Positions 46,494 to 54,211 of a stretch of DNA of 54,211 bases are shown here, piece after piece (within the stretch, counting starts at the first letter, position 1; each line of letters opens with the position of its first letter). The position numbers and the translations under genes were made by a program. Source of the stretch: an uncultured Clostridiaceae bacterium (GTDB lineage Bacteria; Bacillota; Clostridia; TANB77; CAG-508); assembly GCA_948469815.1 (NCBI GenBank), contig CAOKMR010000007.1:1-54211 (forward strand), given 5' to 3'. Under the pieces are notes generated by a model. That model ran no database searches. It had not been told where the DNA came from and saw nothing but the letters and a program-made list of their open reading frames with translations.

Positions 46494-47231
46494 ATGAAAA
46501 CAAAGATATATATAGCAACACATAAAAAAATAGAAATGCAAAATGAAGAAGGATATACACCAATTCAAGTAGGAGCAGAAATAAACGAAAAACTACCATA
46601 TTTAAAAGACAACACAGGAGACAATATATCAAAAAAGAATAAAAACTATTGTGAACTAACAGCATTATACTGGATATGGAAAAACACCTCAGAAGACATA
46701 ATAGGCTTAACTCATTATAGAAGATTTTTCTTTAAAAACATATTATCAAAACAATTATTAAAAATAGGGGACATAGAAAAAATCTTAACTAAAAATGATA
46801 TTATTTTACCAAACAAAGTACATCTAGACATAACAATAGAAGAACACTATAAGAAATATCATCATATAGAAGACTTATATAAATGTAAACAAATAATAGA
46901 AAAAATGTATCCAGAATATACAGAAGCATTTGAAAAAATACTAAAAAGAGAAAGTTTATATGCTTTTAATATGTTTATCATGGACAAAAAAAGATTTAAT
47001 GAATATATGGAATGGCTATTTAATATATTTAATGAACTAGAAAAGACAATAGATATATCAAATTATGATGAATATAATAAAAGAATATATGGCTTTCTTT
47101 CAGAAAGATTATTCAATGTATGGCTTGAAAAGCAAAACTTAAAAGTAAAAGAAATGGTAGTATTAAATATACAAGAAAATAAAGGAAAACAAATTAAAGA
47201 ATATTTAAAAACTTTAATAAAAAGAGATTAA
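46494..47231 (+). CDS. DUF4422 glycosyltransferase-like protein
   Basis: 245 aa. It matches DUF4422 capsular/exopolysaccharide biosynthesis proteins: IYIATHKKIEM, YTPIQVGAEI, ISKKNKNYCELTALYWIWKN, IGLTHYRRFFF, then HYKKYHHIEDLYK and FNMFIMDKKRFNEYMEWLFNI. The family is considered glycosyltransferase-like. It follows element copy B and precedes the dTDP-rhamnose genes, with AAGAAAGG as ribosome binding site. Confidence 0.9.
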   Translation: MKTKIYIATHKKIEMQNEEGYTPIQVGAEINEKLPYLKDNTGDNISKKNKNYCELTALYWIWKNTSEDIIGLTHYRRFFFKNILSKQLLKIGDIEKILTKNDIILPNKVHLDITIEEHYKKYHHIEDLYKCKQIIEKMYPEYTEAFEKILKRESLYAFNMFIMDKKRFNEYMEWLFNIFNELEKTIDISNYDEYNKRIYGFLSERLFNVWLEKQNLKVKEMVVLNIQENKGKQIKEYLKTLIKRD

Positions 47232-47255
47232 GAAAAAAACTTAGGAGGGAAGAAT

Positions 47256-48092
47256 ATGAAAATATTAATTACAGGCTCAAATGGAATGCTTGCAAATGCA
47301 ATAAAGGAAGAATTAAAAAATGAAGAATTAATATGTACAGATGTTGAAGAATTAGACATTACAAACTCAGAACAAGTAAATGAATTTGTAAAGAAAACAA
47401 AACCAGAATATATAATAAACTGTGCAGCATACACAGCAGTAGATAAAGCAGAAGAAAATAAAGAACTAGCATATAAAATAAATGCCATAGGGCCAAAAAA
47501 TCTAGCAATTGCAGCAAATGAAAATAGTGCAATCTTAATGCATGTGAGCACAGACTATGTATTTGGTGGAGATAAACCAGTAGAAGAAGACTATAAAGAA
47601 GACGATGAAAAAAATCCACAAGCAGTATATGGAACAACAAAACTTGAAGGAGAAAAATTAATAGAAGAAAACTGTTCTAAATACTATATTTTTAGAACAG
47701 CATGGTTGTATGGAGAAGGAAGAAACTTTGTAAGAACAATGTTAGACTTAAGTAAAACAAAAGATGAGGTAAAAGTAGTAAATGACCAACATGGAAGTCC
47801 TACATATGCAGTAGACTTAGCAAATATAATACACCAAGTAATAGACAAAAAAATAGAATTTGGAGCATATAATGCTACAAATATAGGTTATACAACTTGG
47901 TATGACTTTACAAAAAAGATATTTGAAATTAAAAACGTAAAATGCAAAGTAATACCAGTAACAAGTGAAGAATTTAAAAGTCCTGCAAAAAGACCTAAAA
48001 ACTCTAAAATGTCAAAAGACAAATTATTAAAAAATGGAATTAATATACCAACATATGAAGATGCACTAAAACGCTATCTTGCACAAGAATAA
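47256..48092 (+). CDS. rfbD: dTDP-4-dehydrorhamnose reductase
   Basis: 278 aa short-chain dehydrogenase, last step of dTDP-L-rhamnose synthesis. The nucleotide-binding motif is ITGSNGMLANAI, followed by INCAAYTAVDKAEE, HVSTDYVFGGDKP, the catalytic YxxxK in YGTTKLEGE, RTAWLYGEGRNFV and KRPKNSKMSKDKL. The ribosome binding site is AGGAGGG. Gene order here is D-A-C-B. Confidence 0.96.
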   Translation: MKILITGSNGMLANAIKEELKNEELICTDVEELDITNSEQVNEFVKKTKPEYIINCAAYTAVDKAEENKELAYKINAIGPKNLAIAANENSAILMHVSTDYVFGGDKPVEEDYKEDDEKNPQAVYGTTKLEGEKLIEENCSKYYIFRTAWLYGEGRNFVRTMLDLSKTKDEVKVVNDQHGSPTYAVDLANIIHQVIDKKIEFGAYNATNIGYTTWYDFTKKIFEIKNVKCKVIPVTSEEFKSPAKRPKNSKMSKDKLLKNGINIPTYEDALKRYLAQE

Positions 48093-48126
48093 TTAGACAG
48101 TATCTAAAAAAATATAGTTGCCCAGG

Positions 48127-48149
48127 TAGGGGCGATTACTAATCGCCCG
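48127..48149 (+). repeat. Intergenic 23-bp palindromic repeat (perfect arms)
   Basis: TAGGGGC at the left and GCCCG at the right end, arms GGGCGATTA / TAATCGCCC. Same length and frame of conserved ends as 21127-21149 and 51838-51860. It lies between rfbD and rfbA. Confidence 0.7.
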
Positions 48150-48175
48150 ACTATACTAGAAAGGAGCTAATGAAT

Positions 48176-49057
48176 ATGAAAAATAGAAAAGGTATAATTT
48201 TAGCAGGAGGAAGTGGAACAAGGCTATATCCACTAACATTAGCAATATCAAAACAAATAATGCCAGTATATGACAAACCAATGATATATTATCCACTATA
48301 TGTACTAATGGAAGCAGGAATAAGAGACATATTAATAATAACAACAAAAAGAGACAATGAAACATTTAAAGAACTATTAGGTGATGGAAGTAAATGGGGA
48401 ATGAACTTTGAATACACAATTCAAGACAAACCAAATGGACTAGCAGAAGCCTTCATAATAGGAGAAAAATTTATAGGGCAAGACAGTGTTGTATTAATAC
48501 TAGGAGACAACATGTTTTATGGAGGAAATTTAAAAGAAATATTAAAAAGAGCGAATGCAAGAGAAAATGAATCTACAATATTTGGCTATAAAGTAAAAGA
48601 CCCTAGAAGCTATGGAGTTGTAGAAATGGATGAACAAGGAAATGCAATATCAATAGAAGAAAAACCAGAAAATCCAAAATCTAACTATGCAGTGCCAGGT
48701 CTATACTTTTATACAAACGATGTCATAGAAATAGCAAAAAATGTAAAACCATCAGCAAGAGGGGAATTAGAAATAACCTCTGTAAACGAAATATACATGA
48801 AAAATAAGAAACTAAAAGTAGAAAAATTAGGAAGAGGAATGGCATGGTTTGATACAGGAACACATGATGCACTACTTGAAACAGCAAGTTTCGTACAAAC
48901 AATACAAAAAAGACAAGGACTTCAAATTTGTTGTCCAGAAGAAATCGCATTTGAAAATGGATGGATAACAGCAGACCAACTAGAAGAACTAGCAAAAAGT
49001 CTATTAAAAACAGACTATGGTAAATTTCTAAAAAATCTAGCTGAAAACATAGAATAA
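48176..49057 (+). CDS. rfbA: Glucose-1-phosphate thymidylyltransferase
   Basis: 293 aa. First step of dTDP-rhamnose synthesis, making dTDP-glucose. The nucleotide-binding signature is [20 protein letters not shown], then [39 protein letters not shown] and [16 protein letters not shown]. Of two in-frame ATGs, 48176 is correctly spaced from AAGGAG (48161-48166). Confidence 0.96.
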   Translation: MKNRKGIILAGGSGTRLYPLTLAISKQIMPVYDKPMIYYPLYVLMEAGIRDILIITTKRDNETFKELLGDGSKWGMNFEYTIQDKPNGLAEAFIIGEKFIGQDSVVLILGDNMFYGGNLKEILKRANARENESTIFGYKVKDPRSYGVVEMDEQGNAISIEEKPENPKSNYAVPGLYFYTNDVIEIAKNVKPSARGELEITSVNEIYMKNKKLKVEKLGRGMAWFDTGTHDALLETASFVQTIQKRQGLQICCPEEIAFENGWITADQLEELAKSLLKTDYGKFLKNLAENIE

Positions 49058-49083
49058 AATGACTTAAAAATAATTAAACGTAG

Positions 49084-49103
49084 GGGCACGGCGTACCGTG
49101 CCC
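49084..49103 (+). repeat. 20-bp intergenic palindrome
   Basis: GGGCACGG / CCGTGCCC arms with a four-base centre, nearly identical to 20212-20231, preceded by TAG as in the other family members. It lies between rfbA and rfbC. Confidence 0.68.
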
Positions 49104-49169
49104 ATGCTTCGAAAAAACACTTAAAGTAAAAAACAATAATTTGTAACATAATAAAGAAAGGAAATAAAA

Positions 49170-49718
49170 ATGGGAAAATTCAAGAAAAAAGAAACAGGAA
49201 TAGAAGGATTATATGTAATAGAACCAACTATATTTGAAGACAATAGAGGATTTTTCATGGAAACATATAACAAAAAAGACTTTGAAGAAATAGGAATAGA
49301 CACAGAATTTGTACAAGACAACCAATCAAAATCAGTAAAAGGAGTATTAAGAGGATTGCATTTTCAAAAAGAATATCCACAAGCAAAACTAGTAAGAGTT
49401 ATAAAAGGCGAAGTATACGATGTCGCAGTAGATTTAAGAAAGAACTCTAAAACATATGGAAAATATTATGGAGTTACACTAACAGAAAAAAATAAGCTAC
49501 AATTTTTTATACCAAGGCGATTTGCTCATGGATTTTTAGTATTATCAGAAGAAGCAGAATTCACATATAAATGTGATGATTTATATCATGCAAATGATGA
49601 AGGAGGAATAATCTGGAACGATAAAAATATAAACATAGAATGGCCATTAGAAAAGGTAGGAGGAATATCAAATATAATTCAATCAGACAAAGATAAACTT
49701 TGGCCCCAAATAATGTAA
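49170..49718 (+). CDS. rfbC: dTDP-4-dehydrorhamnose 3,5-epimerase
   Basis: 182 aa cupin-fold epimerase. Motifs are VIEPTIFEDNRGFFMETYN, DNQSKSVKGVLRGLHFQ (catalytic His), KLVRVIKGEVYDVAVDLR, FFIPRRFAHGFLVLSEEAEF and IIWNDKNINIEWP. It has GAAAGGA upstream. It has an in-frame CGA arginine (RRFAHG, at about 49517). Confidence 0.96.
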   Translation: MGKFKKKETGIEGLYVIEPTIFEDNRGFFMETYNKKDFEEIGIDTEFVQDNQSKSVKGVLRGLHFQKEYPQAKLVRVIKGEVYDVAVDLRKNSKTYGKYYGVTLTEKNKLQFFIPRRFAHGFLVLSEEAEFTYKCDDLYHANDEGGIIWNDKNINIEWPLEKVGGISNIIQSDKDKLWPQIM

Positions 49719-49736
49719 TGAAAGGAAATAATAAAA

Positions 49737-50708
49737 ATGAAAAAAAACATACTAATAACAGGAGCAGCAGGATTTATAGGAAGCAACTTTGCACATTACT
49801 TTAGCAAAAAATATCCTGAATATAATTTGATAATTTTAGACAAACTAACATATGCAGGAAATCTTCATAATTTAGACAAAATAAAAGACAAAATTACATT
49901 TATAAAAGGAGACATCTGTGATTTCGATTTAGTAATGAAAATATTTAAAGACAATGACATAAACGGAGTAATACACTTTGCAGCAGAAAGTCATGTGGAT
50001 AATAGTATAAAAACGCCATTTATATTTACACAAACAAATGTAATAGGAACACATACATTATTAGAGGTTGCAAAACAAGTATGGGGAGAAGGAAGCGAAA
50101 ATAAATTTGTACATATATCAACAGATGAAGTATATGGAACATTAGGAGAAGAGGGGTATTTTACAGAAACAACAAGAATAAACCCTAATAGTCCATATTC
50201 AGCCTCAAAAGCAAGTTCAGACTTAATAGCAAGAGCATACTATGAAACATTTAAAATGAATGTAAACATAACAAACTGTTCAAATAACTATGGTGCATAT
50301 CAGCATCATGAAAAATTAATACCACACATGATAAGCTTAGCACTAAAAAATGAAAAACTACCTGTATATGGAGATGGAAGAAATATAAGGGATTGGTTAT
50401 ATGTCGAAGACCATTGTAAAGCAATAGACATAGTATTCCATAAAGGAGAAAAAGGAGAAAGATACAATATAGGTGGGCATAATGAAAAAAGAAACATAGA
50501 AATTGTAGAACTAATCCTAAAACATCTTGGAAAATCAGAAGACTTAATAGAACATGTAACAGACAGAAAAGGTCATGACTATAGATATGCAATAGATCCA
50601 ACGAAAATAAAAGAAAAGTTAGGCTGGGAACCAGAAACAAAATTTGAAGATGGAATAATAAAAACAATAGACTGGTATTTAGAACATAAAGAATATTTAG
50701 ATGTATAA
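49737..50708 (+). CDS. rfbB: dTDP-glucose 4,6-dehydratase
   Basis: 323 aa extended short-chain dehydrogenase. NAD-binding ITGAAGFIGSNFAHYF, then HFAAESHVDNSIK, HISTDEVYGTLGEEGYF, the catalytic YxxxK in SPYSASKASSD, NCSNNYGAYQHHEKLIP, GDGRNIRDWLYVEDHC and DRKGHDYRYAID. It completes the dTDP-L-rhamnose set and closes the polysaccharide locus. AAAGGA lies upstream. Confidence 0.97.
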   Translation: MKKNILITGAAGFIGSNFAHYFSKKYPEYNLIILDKLTYAGNLHNLDKIKDKITFIKGDICDFDLVMKIFKDNDINGVIHFAAESHVDNSIKTPFIFTQTNVIGTHTLLEVAKQVWGEGSENKFVHISTDEVYGTLGEEGYFTETTRINPNSPYSASKASSDLIARAYYETFKMNVNITNCSNNYGAYQHHEKLIPHMISLALKNEKLPVYGDGRNIRDWLYVEDHCKAIDIVFHKGEKGERYNIGGHNEKRNIEIVELILKHLGKSEDLIEHVTDRKGHDYRYAIDPTKIKEKLGWEPETKFEDGIIKTIDWYLEHKEYLDV

Positions 50709-50762
50709 GAATATAGATACACTCTTGTCAACAGTTCTAAATATTTGAAAACCTAATCCCCT

Positions 50763-50820
50763 TAAAATGTAAAACAAAATTTACCTAAAATGTAAAACAA
50801 TATTTACTTTTTTTGTAAAG
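50763..50820 (+). repeat. Tandem repeat with GTAAA/TTTAC inverted arms, possible operator array
   Basis: Two near-identical units at 50763-50785 and 50786-50807, each with GTAAA-N6-TTTAC, followed by TTTAC-N7-GTAAA. It lies after rfbB and before the CaCA gene. No gene here. Confidence 0.5.
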
Positions 50821-50852
50821 TAACATAAAATTAATTAATGAATAAAAAATAT

Positions 50853-50885
50853 AAAAAAACACATATTATATATATGTGTTTTTTT
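50853..50885 (+). terminator. Terminator at the end of the rfb operon
   Basis: A-run plus ACACATAT (ending 50866) pairs with ATATGTGT plus T-run (50872-50885). The stem is symmetrical, so it could work on either strand. Confidence 0.75.
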
Positions 50886-50911
50886 ACATAAATTTAACAA
50901 AGGAGACAATT

Positions 50912-51757
50912 ATGAATCTAATATTACAATTAACTGAATTCATTGTATATGCAATACTTATAGTTTTAATAACTAAAAACTTTTTAATAAAAGTTCTAAG
51001 AAAACTTGCAAGTGCACTAGATCTAGAATCAAAAGCAGTAGGAGATATATCAGGAGTAGCAACATCTATGCCAGAGGTAATAAGTGTATTTTTCACATCA
51101 TTACAGGGAATGTTTGCCACTAGTATATTCAATATATTAAGTTCAAACACAATAAACTTTATTCAATACATCATATCCATTTGCCAAAACAAAAATCAAA
51201 AAGTCCTAAAAAATGATGCGTTAAAATCTGATATTGTAATGGTAATAATAACAATACTAATTCCAACAAGTATTATCATATTTAATATAGAAATAAATAT
51301 AGGTTTTGTACCAATATTCATAATGCTATTTATATTATTTTATATAATAAACACAAATACACATAAATTATATCTATCACATGCAAAAACAAAAGAACTA
51401 AAAGAATTTGAAGAAGAAAAGAAATGGGTAAAAGGAAAAAAGGATGTCATAGTAAAAAACATAATATACTTAATAATAATAGGAATAGCATTATTTGTAA
51501 TAGGTGAACTATTAGGAAATGTAGTAAGAAGACTTAGTGTAAAATTTAATATACCACAAAGTGTAATAGGAATAGCACTTGGATTTATAACAAGTCTACC
51601 AGAATTAATAACATTTATAGAATCACAAAAAAACTCCAAAAACAGTAATAATGAAGTCGCTGGAGTAGTAGAAGCTACAAACAATCTATTAACATCAAAT
51701 ATAATAAACTTATTTGTAGTATTAACAATAGGAATAATAGTAACAGCATTAATATAA
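50912..51757 (+). CDS. Sodium/calcium exchanger (CaCA) family protein
   Basis: 281 aa with about ten hydrophobic helices in two halves. The two alpha repeats are visible: GDISGVATSMPEVISVFFTS followed by SIFNILSSNTINF in the first half, and GFITSLPELITF followed by NLLTSNIINLF in the second. These resemble the ion-binding repeats of cation:proton or Na/Ca exchangers. The frame is open from 50876, but AAAGGAG is placed for ATG 50912. A hairpin terminator follows the stop directly. Confidence 0.88.
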   Translation: MNLILQLTEFIVYAILIVLITKNFLIKVLRKLASALDLESKAVGDISGVATSMPEVISVFFTSLQGMFATSIFNILSSNTINFIQYIISICQNKNQKVLKNDALKSDIVMVIITILIPTSIIIFNIEINIGFVPIFIMLFILFYIINTNTHKLYLSHAKTKELKEFEEEKKWVKGKKDVIVKNIIYLIIIGIALFVIGELLGNVVRRLSVKFNIPQSVIGIALGFITSLPELITFIESQKNSKNSNNEVAGVVEATNNLLTSNIINLFVVLTIGIIVTALI

Positions 51758-51775
51758 AAGGATGTAATCCTTTTT
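51756..51775 (+). terminator. Short terminator after the CaCA gene
   Basis: AAAAGGAT / ATCCTTTTT with a three-base loop, overlapping the stop codon. A second AT-rich hairpin (ATGAATAATG... / ...AATTCATT) follows to about 51815. Confidence 0.65.
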
Positions 51776-51837
51776 AATGAATAATGAATGATGAATAGTG
51801 AATAATTCATTTTTATTGTATAGATATAAATCTATTG

Positions 51838-51860
51838 TAGGGGCGAGCATTGCTCGTCCG
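51838..51860 (+). repeat. Intergenic 23-bp palindromic repeat, variant arms
   Basis: TAGGGGC and TCCG ends, with arms GAGCA / TGCTC instead of the GATTA / TAATC seen at 48127-48149, in the same positions. The 545-base gap it lies in (51758-52302) also holds terminators, a palindrome at 52080 and the promoter at 52160, but no gene. Confidence 0.65.
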
Positions 51861-52079
51861 TTTGCTTTTAGATAATAATTATTTTATTATAATTATTCAT
51901 CGAATTTCATATTTTCATTAAACAATTAAGAATATACAACAAAAAAAATACATATAAAAACTTATAAAAGAAAAATATATCAATATGCAAAAAAATATTT
52001 TTAGTAACAATAAAATACATAATAAAATGCAAAAAAACAAAAAAATCCAAAACCTTACATACACAACAATTTCCATAGA

Positions 52080-52103
52080 TACCAAAAATGGTATATTTTG
52101 GTA
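52080..52103 (+). promoter_or_regulatory. Palindrome upstream of the secreted repeat protein, possible operator
   Basis: TACCAAAA (52080-52087) and TTTTGGTA (52096-52103) are perfectly complementary over 8 bases with an 8-base centre, about 57 bases upstream of the -35 box. Confidence 0.45.
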
Positions 52104-52159
52104 AAAATTACGTTTAGAAAAAAATGTCAAAAAAAATGTAAAAATTTATGAAAAAAGTA

Positions 52160-52188
52160 TTCACAAAAATTTAATCTTGTGCTATACT
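52160..52188 (+). promoter_or_regulatory. Sigma-A type promoter of the secreted repeat protein
   Basis: TTCACA (52160-52165), 17-base spacer, TATACT (52183-52188), which leaves a 5' leader of about 110 bases with GAAAGGAGG at about 52224-52232 (no ORF attached) and a second AGGAGG just before the gene. Confidence 0.65.
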
Positions 52189-52302
52189 AATGGAGTAACA
52201 AAATATTTTAGTAAATTTTGCAAGAAAGGAGGAAACCTATATTTTTTACTAAGTATTAAAAATGTATTTTGTTATGTAAAAAAATAGGAGGTAGAAAGAA
52301 AA

Positions 52303-54211
52303 ATGAATTTAAAAAAATTAACAAGAATTATTTTATTAGTAGCAGTATTATTAGTACTAAGCATCGTACCAGTTAATGCCGTAGTATTCAATGCTGCATT
52401 TGATAGCGATTTCTATGTTAACTGTTATCCAGATTTAAAAGCAGCATTTGGAAATGATGCTAACGCTGCATATAATCATTACTTAACATATGGAATCAAA
52501 GAAGGAAGAATTGCATCACCAGTATTTGATGTAAAAACTTATATAAGAAATTATCCAGATTTACAAGCTGCATTTGGAGACAATTACGAAGCAGCATATA
52601 ACCATTTCTTAACAAATGGAATGAACGAAGGAAGATTAGCTTCAGACTCATTCAATGTTCAAGTTTACATAGCTAACTATCCTGACTTACAAGCTGCATT
52701 CGGAAATGATGTAGCAGGAGCTTATAACCATTATTTAAATTATGGTATGGCTGAAGGTAGAGTATGTGGCTCTTTAGAAGCAGGAGCAGAAGCTCCAGAA
52801 GACCATGTTCATACTTGGGAAATTTCTAAAGTTTTAATTACAGCAACATGTATAGATGATGGAGAAGCAGTTTATAAATGTGAATGTGGAGAAGAAAAAG
52901 TTGATGTAATTCCAGCATCTGCAGAATATCATGATTATCAAGAAGTTGCATCAGGAGTAGATAATGTAAAAATTTATAAATGTACAATTTGTAGTGATAC
53001 TTATTCAGAGGTTGTTACAGATGAAGCACATGAACATGACTATGTTGAAATAGCAGGATCAAAAGTTGAACCAAAATGTACAACAGAAGGAAAAATATTC
53101 AAACAATGTTCTGATCCAGAATGTAATGATATCATAGAAGAAAAAATACCTATGATAGATCACGTATCATCAACTCCAGAAGGAACTGGAAAAATAACAG
53201 AAGGTGTAACATCTTGTGAAAAAGATGGTGCAGAAGAAGTTACTTGTGATGTTTGTTGTCAAAAATTCATAAGACCAATCTCTGCTCATAAATATGAAAA
53301 AGTATCTGAAACAGTTGCTACTTGTACAGCAGAAGGAGTAATAACATATAAATGTAAAGCTTGTGGAGCAACTAAAGTAGAAACAACAGAGAAAATAGAA
53401 CATACTTACACAGCTCCAATTGCAATATCAGAAGCAACATGTGAAAAAACAGGATTAAGTATGAGTGTTTGTACAGTTTGTGCAAATGAAAAAAGAGAAG
53501 TAGTACCAGCATTAGGACATAGCAAAGAAGGATTAACACCTGATCTTAGATATATTGATGCAAAAGGAAAAGTTGTAATGCAAGAAGATGGTACAACACC
53601 AGTAGTAGTAACAGAAGATGTTGCAAATGGTGAAAAGAATTGTGAATATTCAATAGCTGAAGAATACATTTGTGTAAACCATACAAATGGTGGTCATTGT
53701 GATAAAAAAGAAGGAAAAATGTTAGTTGTAGTTACAAATGCAGCAGGACATAGAATCGATACAACAGAGCCAGTTACAGTAGGAACAATTGAATATGTAG
53801 CTGGAGTACCAGTAAAGAAAGACGGAAAAATTGTTGTAAAAGAAGGAGCAAAAGCAGATTGTAAACATGATGAAGTAAAAGTATTTACATGTGCAAACTG
53901 TGAAGAAGAACAAGTTGTAATAATTACAGAAAGACCAGCACATAAAGTATTAGAGGGTTCAACTATAGTATATGGAGCAACATGTAAAGCGGATGGTTAT
54001 AAAACATATACTTGTACAACATGTAATGAACAAGTAACAGAGGAAACAGGAGAAAAAGCATTAGGTCATAACTATGTATTTGTACCAGAAACATGTACAG
54101 CAGTTGCTCATATAGCATGTTCAAGATGTACTCTAACAGCTGAGGACAAAGCTTCTGAAGAATATACAGCTTTCAAAAATTCTTTAACAGATGATCAAAA
54201 AGCTGCATTAG
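52303..54211 (+). CDS. Large secreted cell-surface repeat protein (3' end outside window)
   Basis: At least 636 aa, still open at the window edge. Signal peptide about residues 1-26 (cleavage likely after VNA). Three 42-residue-spaced repeats follow at about 32-71, 74-113 and 116-155, each with Y-x-x-x-YPDLQAAFG, then AYNH, then G-x-x-EGR, a motif known from secreted adhesin-like and lysozyme-like Firmicute proteins. From about residue 165 on it has many Cys-rich modules of the form ATC-x-x-(E/D)G-x-x-x-Y-x-C-x-x-C-x-x, interspersed with HxY/HD motifs. No transmembrane segment is seen so far. AGGAGG precedes ATG 52303. It is probably a surface adhesin or matrix protein. The C-terminal anchor is unseen. 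Confidence 0.88.
   Translation, partial: MNLKKLTRIILLVAVLLVLSIVPVNAVVFNAAFDSDFYVNCYPDLKAAFGNDANAAYNHYLTYGIKEGRIASPVFDVKTYIRNYPDLQAAFGDNYEAAYNHFLTNGMNEGRLASDSFNVQVYIANYPDLQAAFGNDVAGAYNHYLNYGMAEGRVCGSLEAGAEAPEDHVHTWEISKVLITATCIDDGEAVYKCECGEEKVDVIPASAEYHDYQEVASGVDNVKIYKCTICSDTYSEVVTDEAHEHDYVEIAGSKVEPKCTTEGKIFKQCSDPECNDIIEEKIPMIDHVSSTPEGTGKITEGVTSCEKDGAEEVTCDVCCQKFIRPISAHKYEKVSETVATCTAEGVITYKCKACGATKVETTEKIEHTYTAPIAISEATCEKTGLSMSVCTVCANEKREVVPALGHSKEGLTPDLRYIDAKGKVVMQEDGTTPVVVTEDVANGEKNCEYSIAEEYICVNHTNGGHCDKKEGKMLVVVTNAAGHRIDTTEPVTVGTIEYVAGVPVKKDGKIVVKEGAKADCKHDEVKVFTCANCEEEQVVIITERPAHKVLEGSTIVYGATCKADGYKTYTCTTCNEQVTEETGEKALGHNYVFVPETCTAVAHIACSRCTLTAEDKASEEYTAFKNSLTDDQKAAL

Overview
The window is very AT-rich chromosomal DNA from a low-GC Gram-positive bacterium, most likely an uncultured gut Clostridia/Bacilli-type Firmicute. 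The reasons are: strong AGGAGG-type ribosome binding sites, sigma-A promoters with 17-bp spacers, and a typical Firmicute gene set (rbgA, Mini-RNase III, DUF1836, DUF5665, LCP protein, split transketolase, UPF0182). TGA is used as a stop (for example at 5744-5746, 19378-19380 and 23735-23737), so the code is otherwise standard. No phage, IS element or CRISPR array was recognised.

Layout. 1-2760: tail of an unknown gene, then an ABC exporter pair. 2844-10385: dxs, a ComEC-like metallo-beta-lactamase protein, small membrane and RhuM-like genes, a broken CYTH gene, rbgA, Mini-III and a membrane-anchored putative metalloprotease. 10486-17462: housekeeping genes (queA, tgt, ychF, M18 aminopeptidase, cysE) and a WG-repeat protein. 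17493-22619: a minus-strand membrane protein, TPR protein, uppP, split transketolase and a small secreted protein. 22835-30785: Na-efflux-like ABC pair, ftsY, UPF0182, then a minus-strand CDF transporter, DUF1836 and a 51-aa gene. 31011-35049: tRNA-Tyr, a gene-poor gap, an HTH regulator, ccdA plus thioredoxin, argS. 35176-50708: a surface polysaccharide locus (LCP, initiating sugar transferase, glycosyltransferases, Wzy-like, Glf, Wzx-like, DUF4422, rfbD-A-C-B), predicting a rhamnose- and galactofuranose-containing polymer. 50912-54211: a CaCA exchanger and a large secreted repeat protein that runs off the end.

The main discovery candidate is a translational one. Four genes (at 4708-5746, 7605-8502, 8990-10385 and 17493-18024 minus) are each split by one extra base. 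At every one the zero frame presents a CGG codon, and skipping only its C restores a full, conserved protein in which the next triplet GGN encodes glycine. Reading every CGG triplet in the window by eye, I found no other in-frame CGG in any convincing gene, although CGT, CGA and CGC are used for arginine. This fits CGG being unassigned and acting as a +1 frameshift signal (or CGGN being read as a four-base glycine codon). A systematic sequence error is the alternative.

Secondary signals are a two-copy dispersed element (22171-22270 and 46377-46470) whose predicted stems covary, and a family of short intergenic palindromes with core TAGGGGC...GCCCG whose arms also covary between copies.
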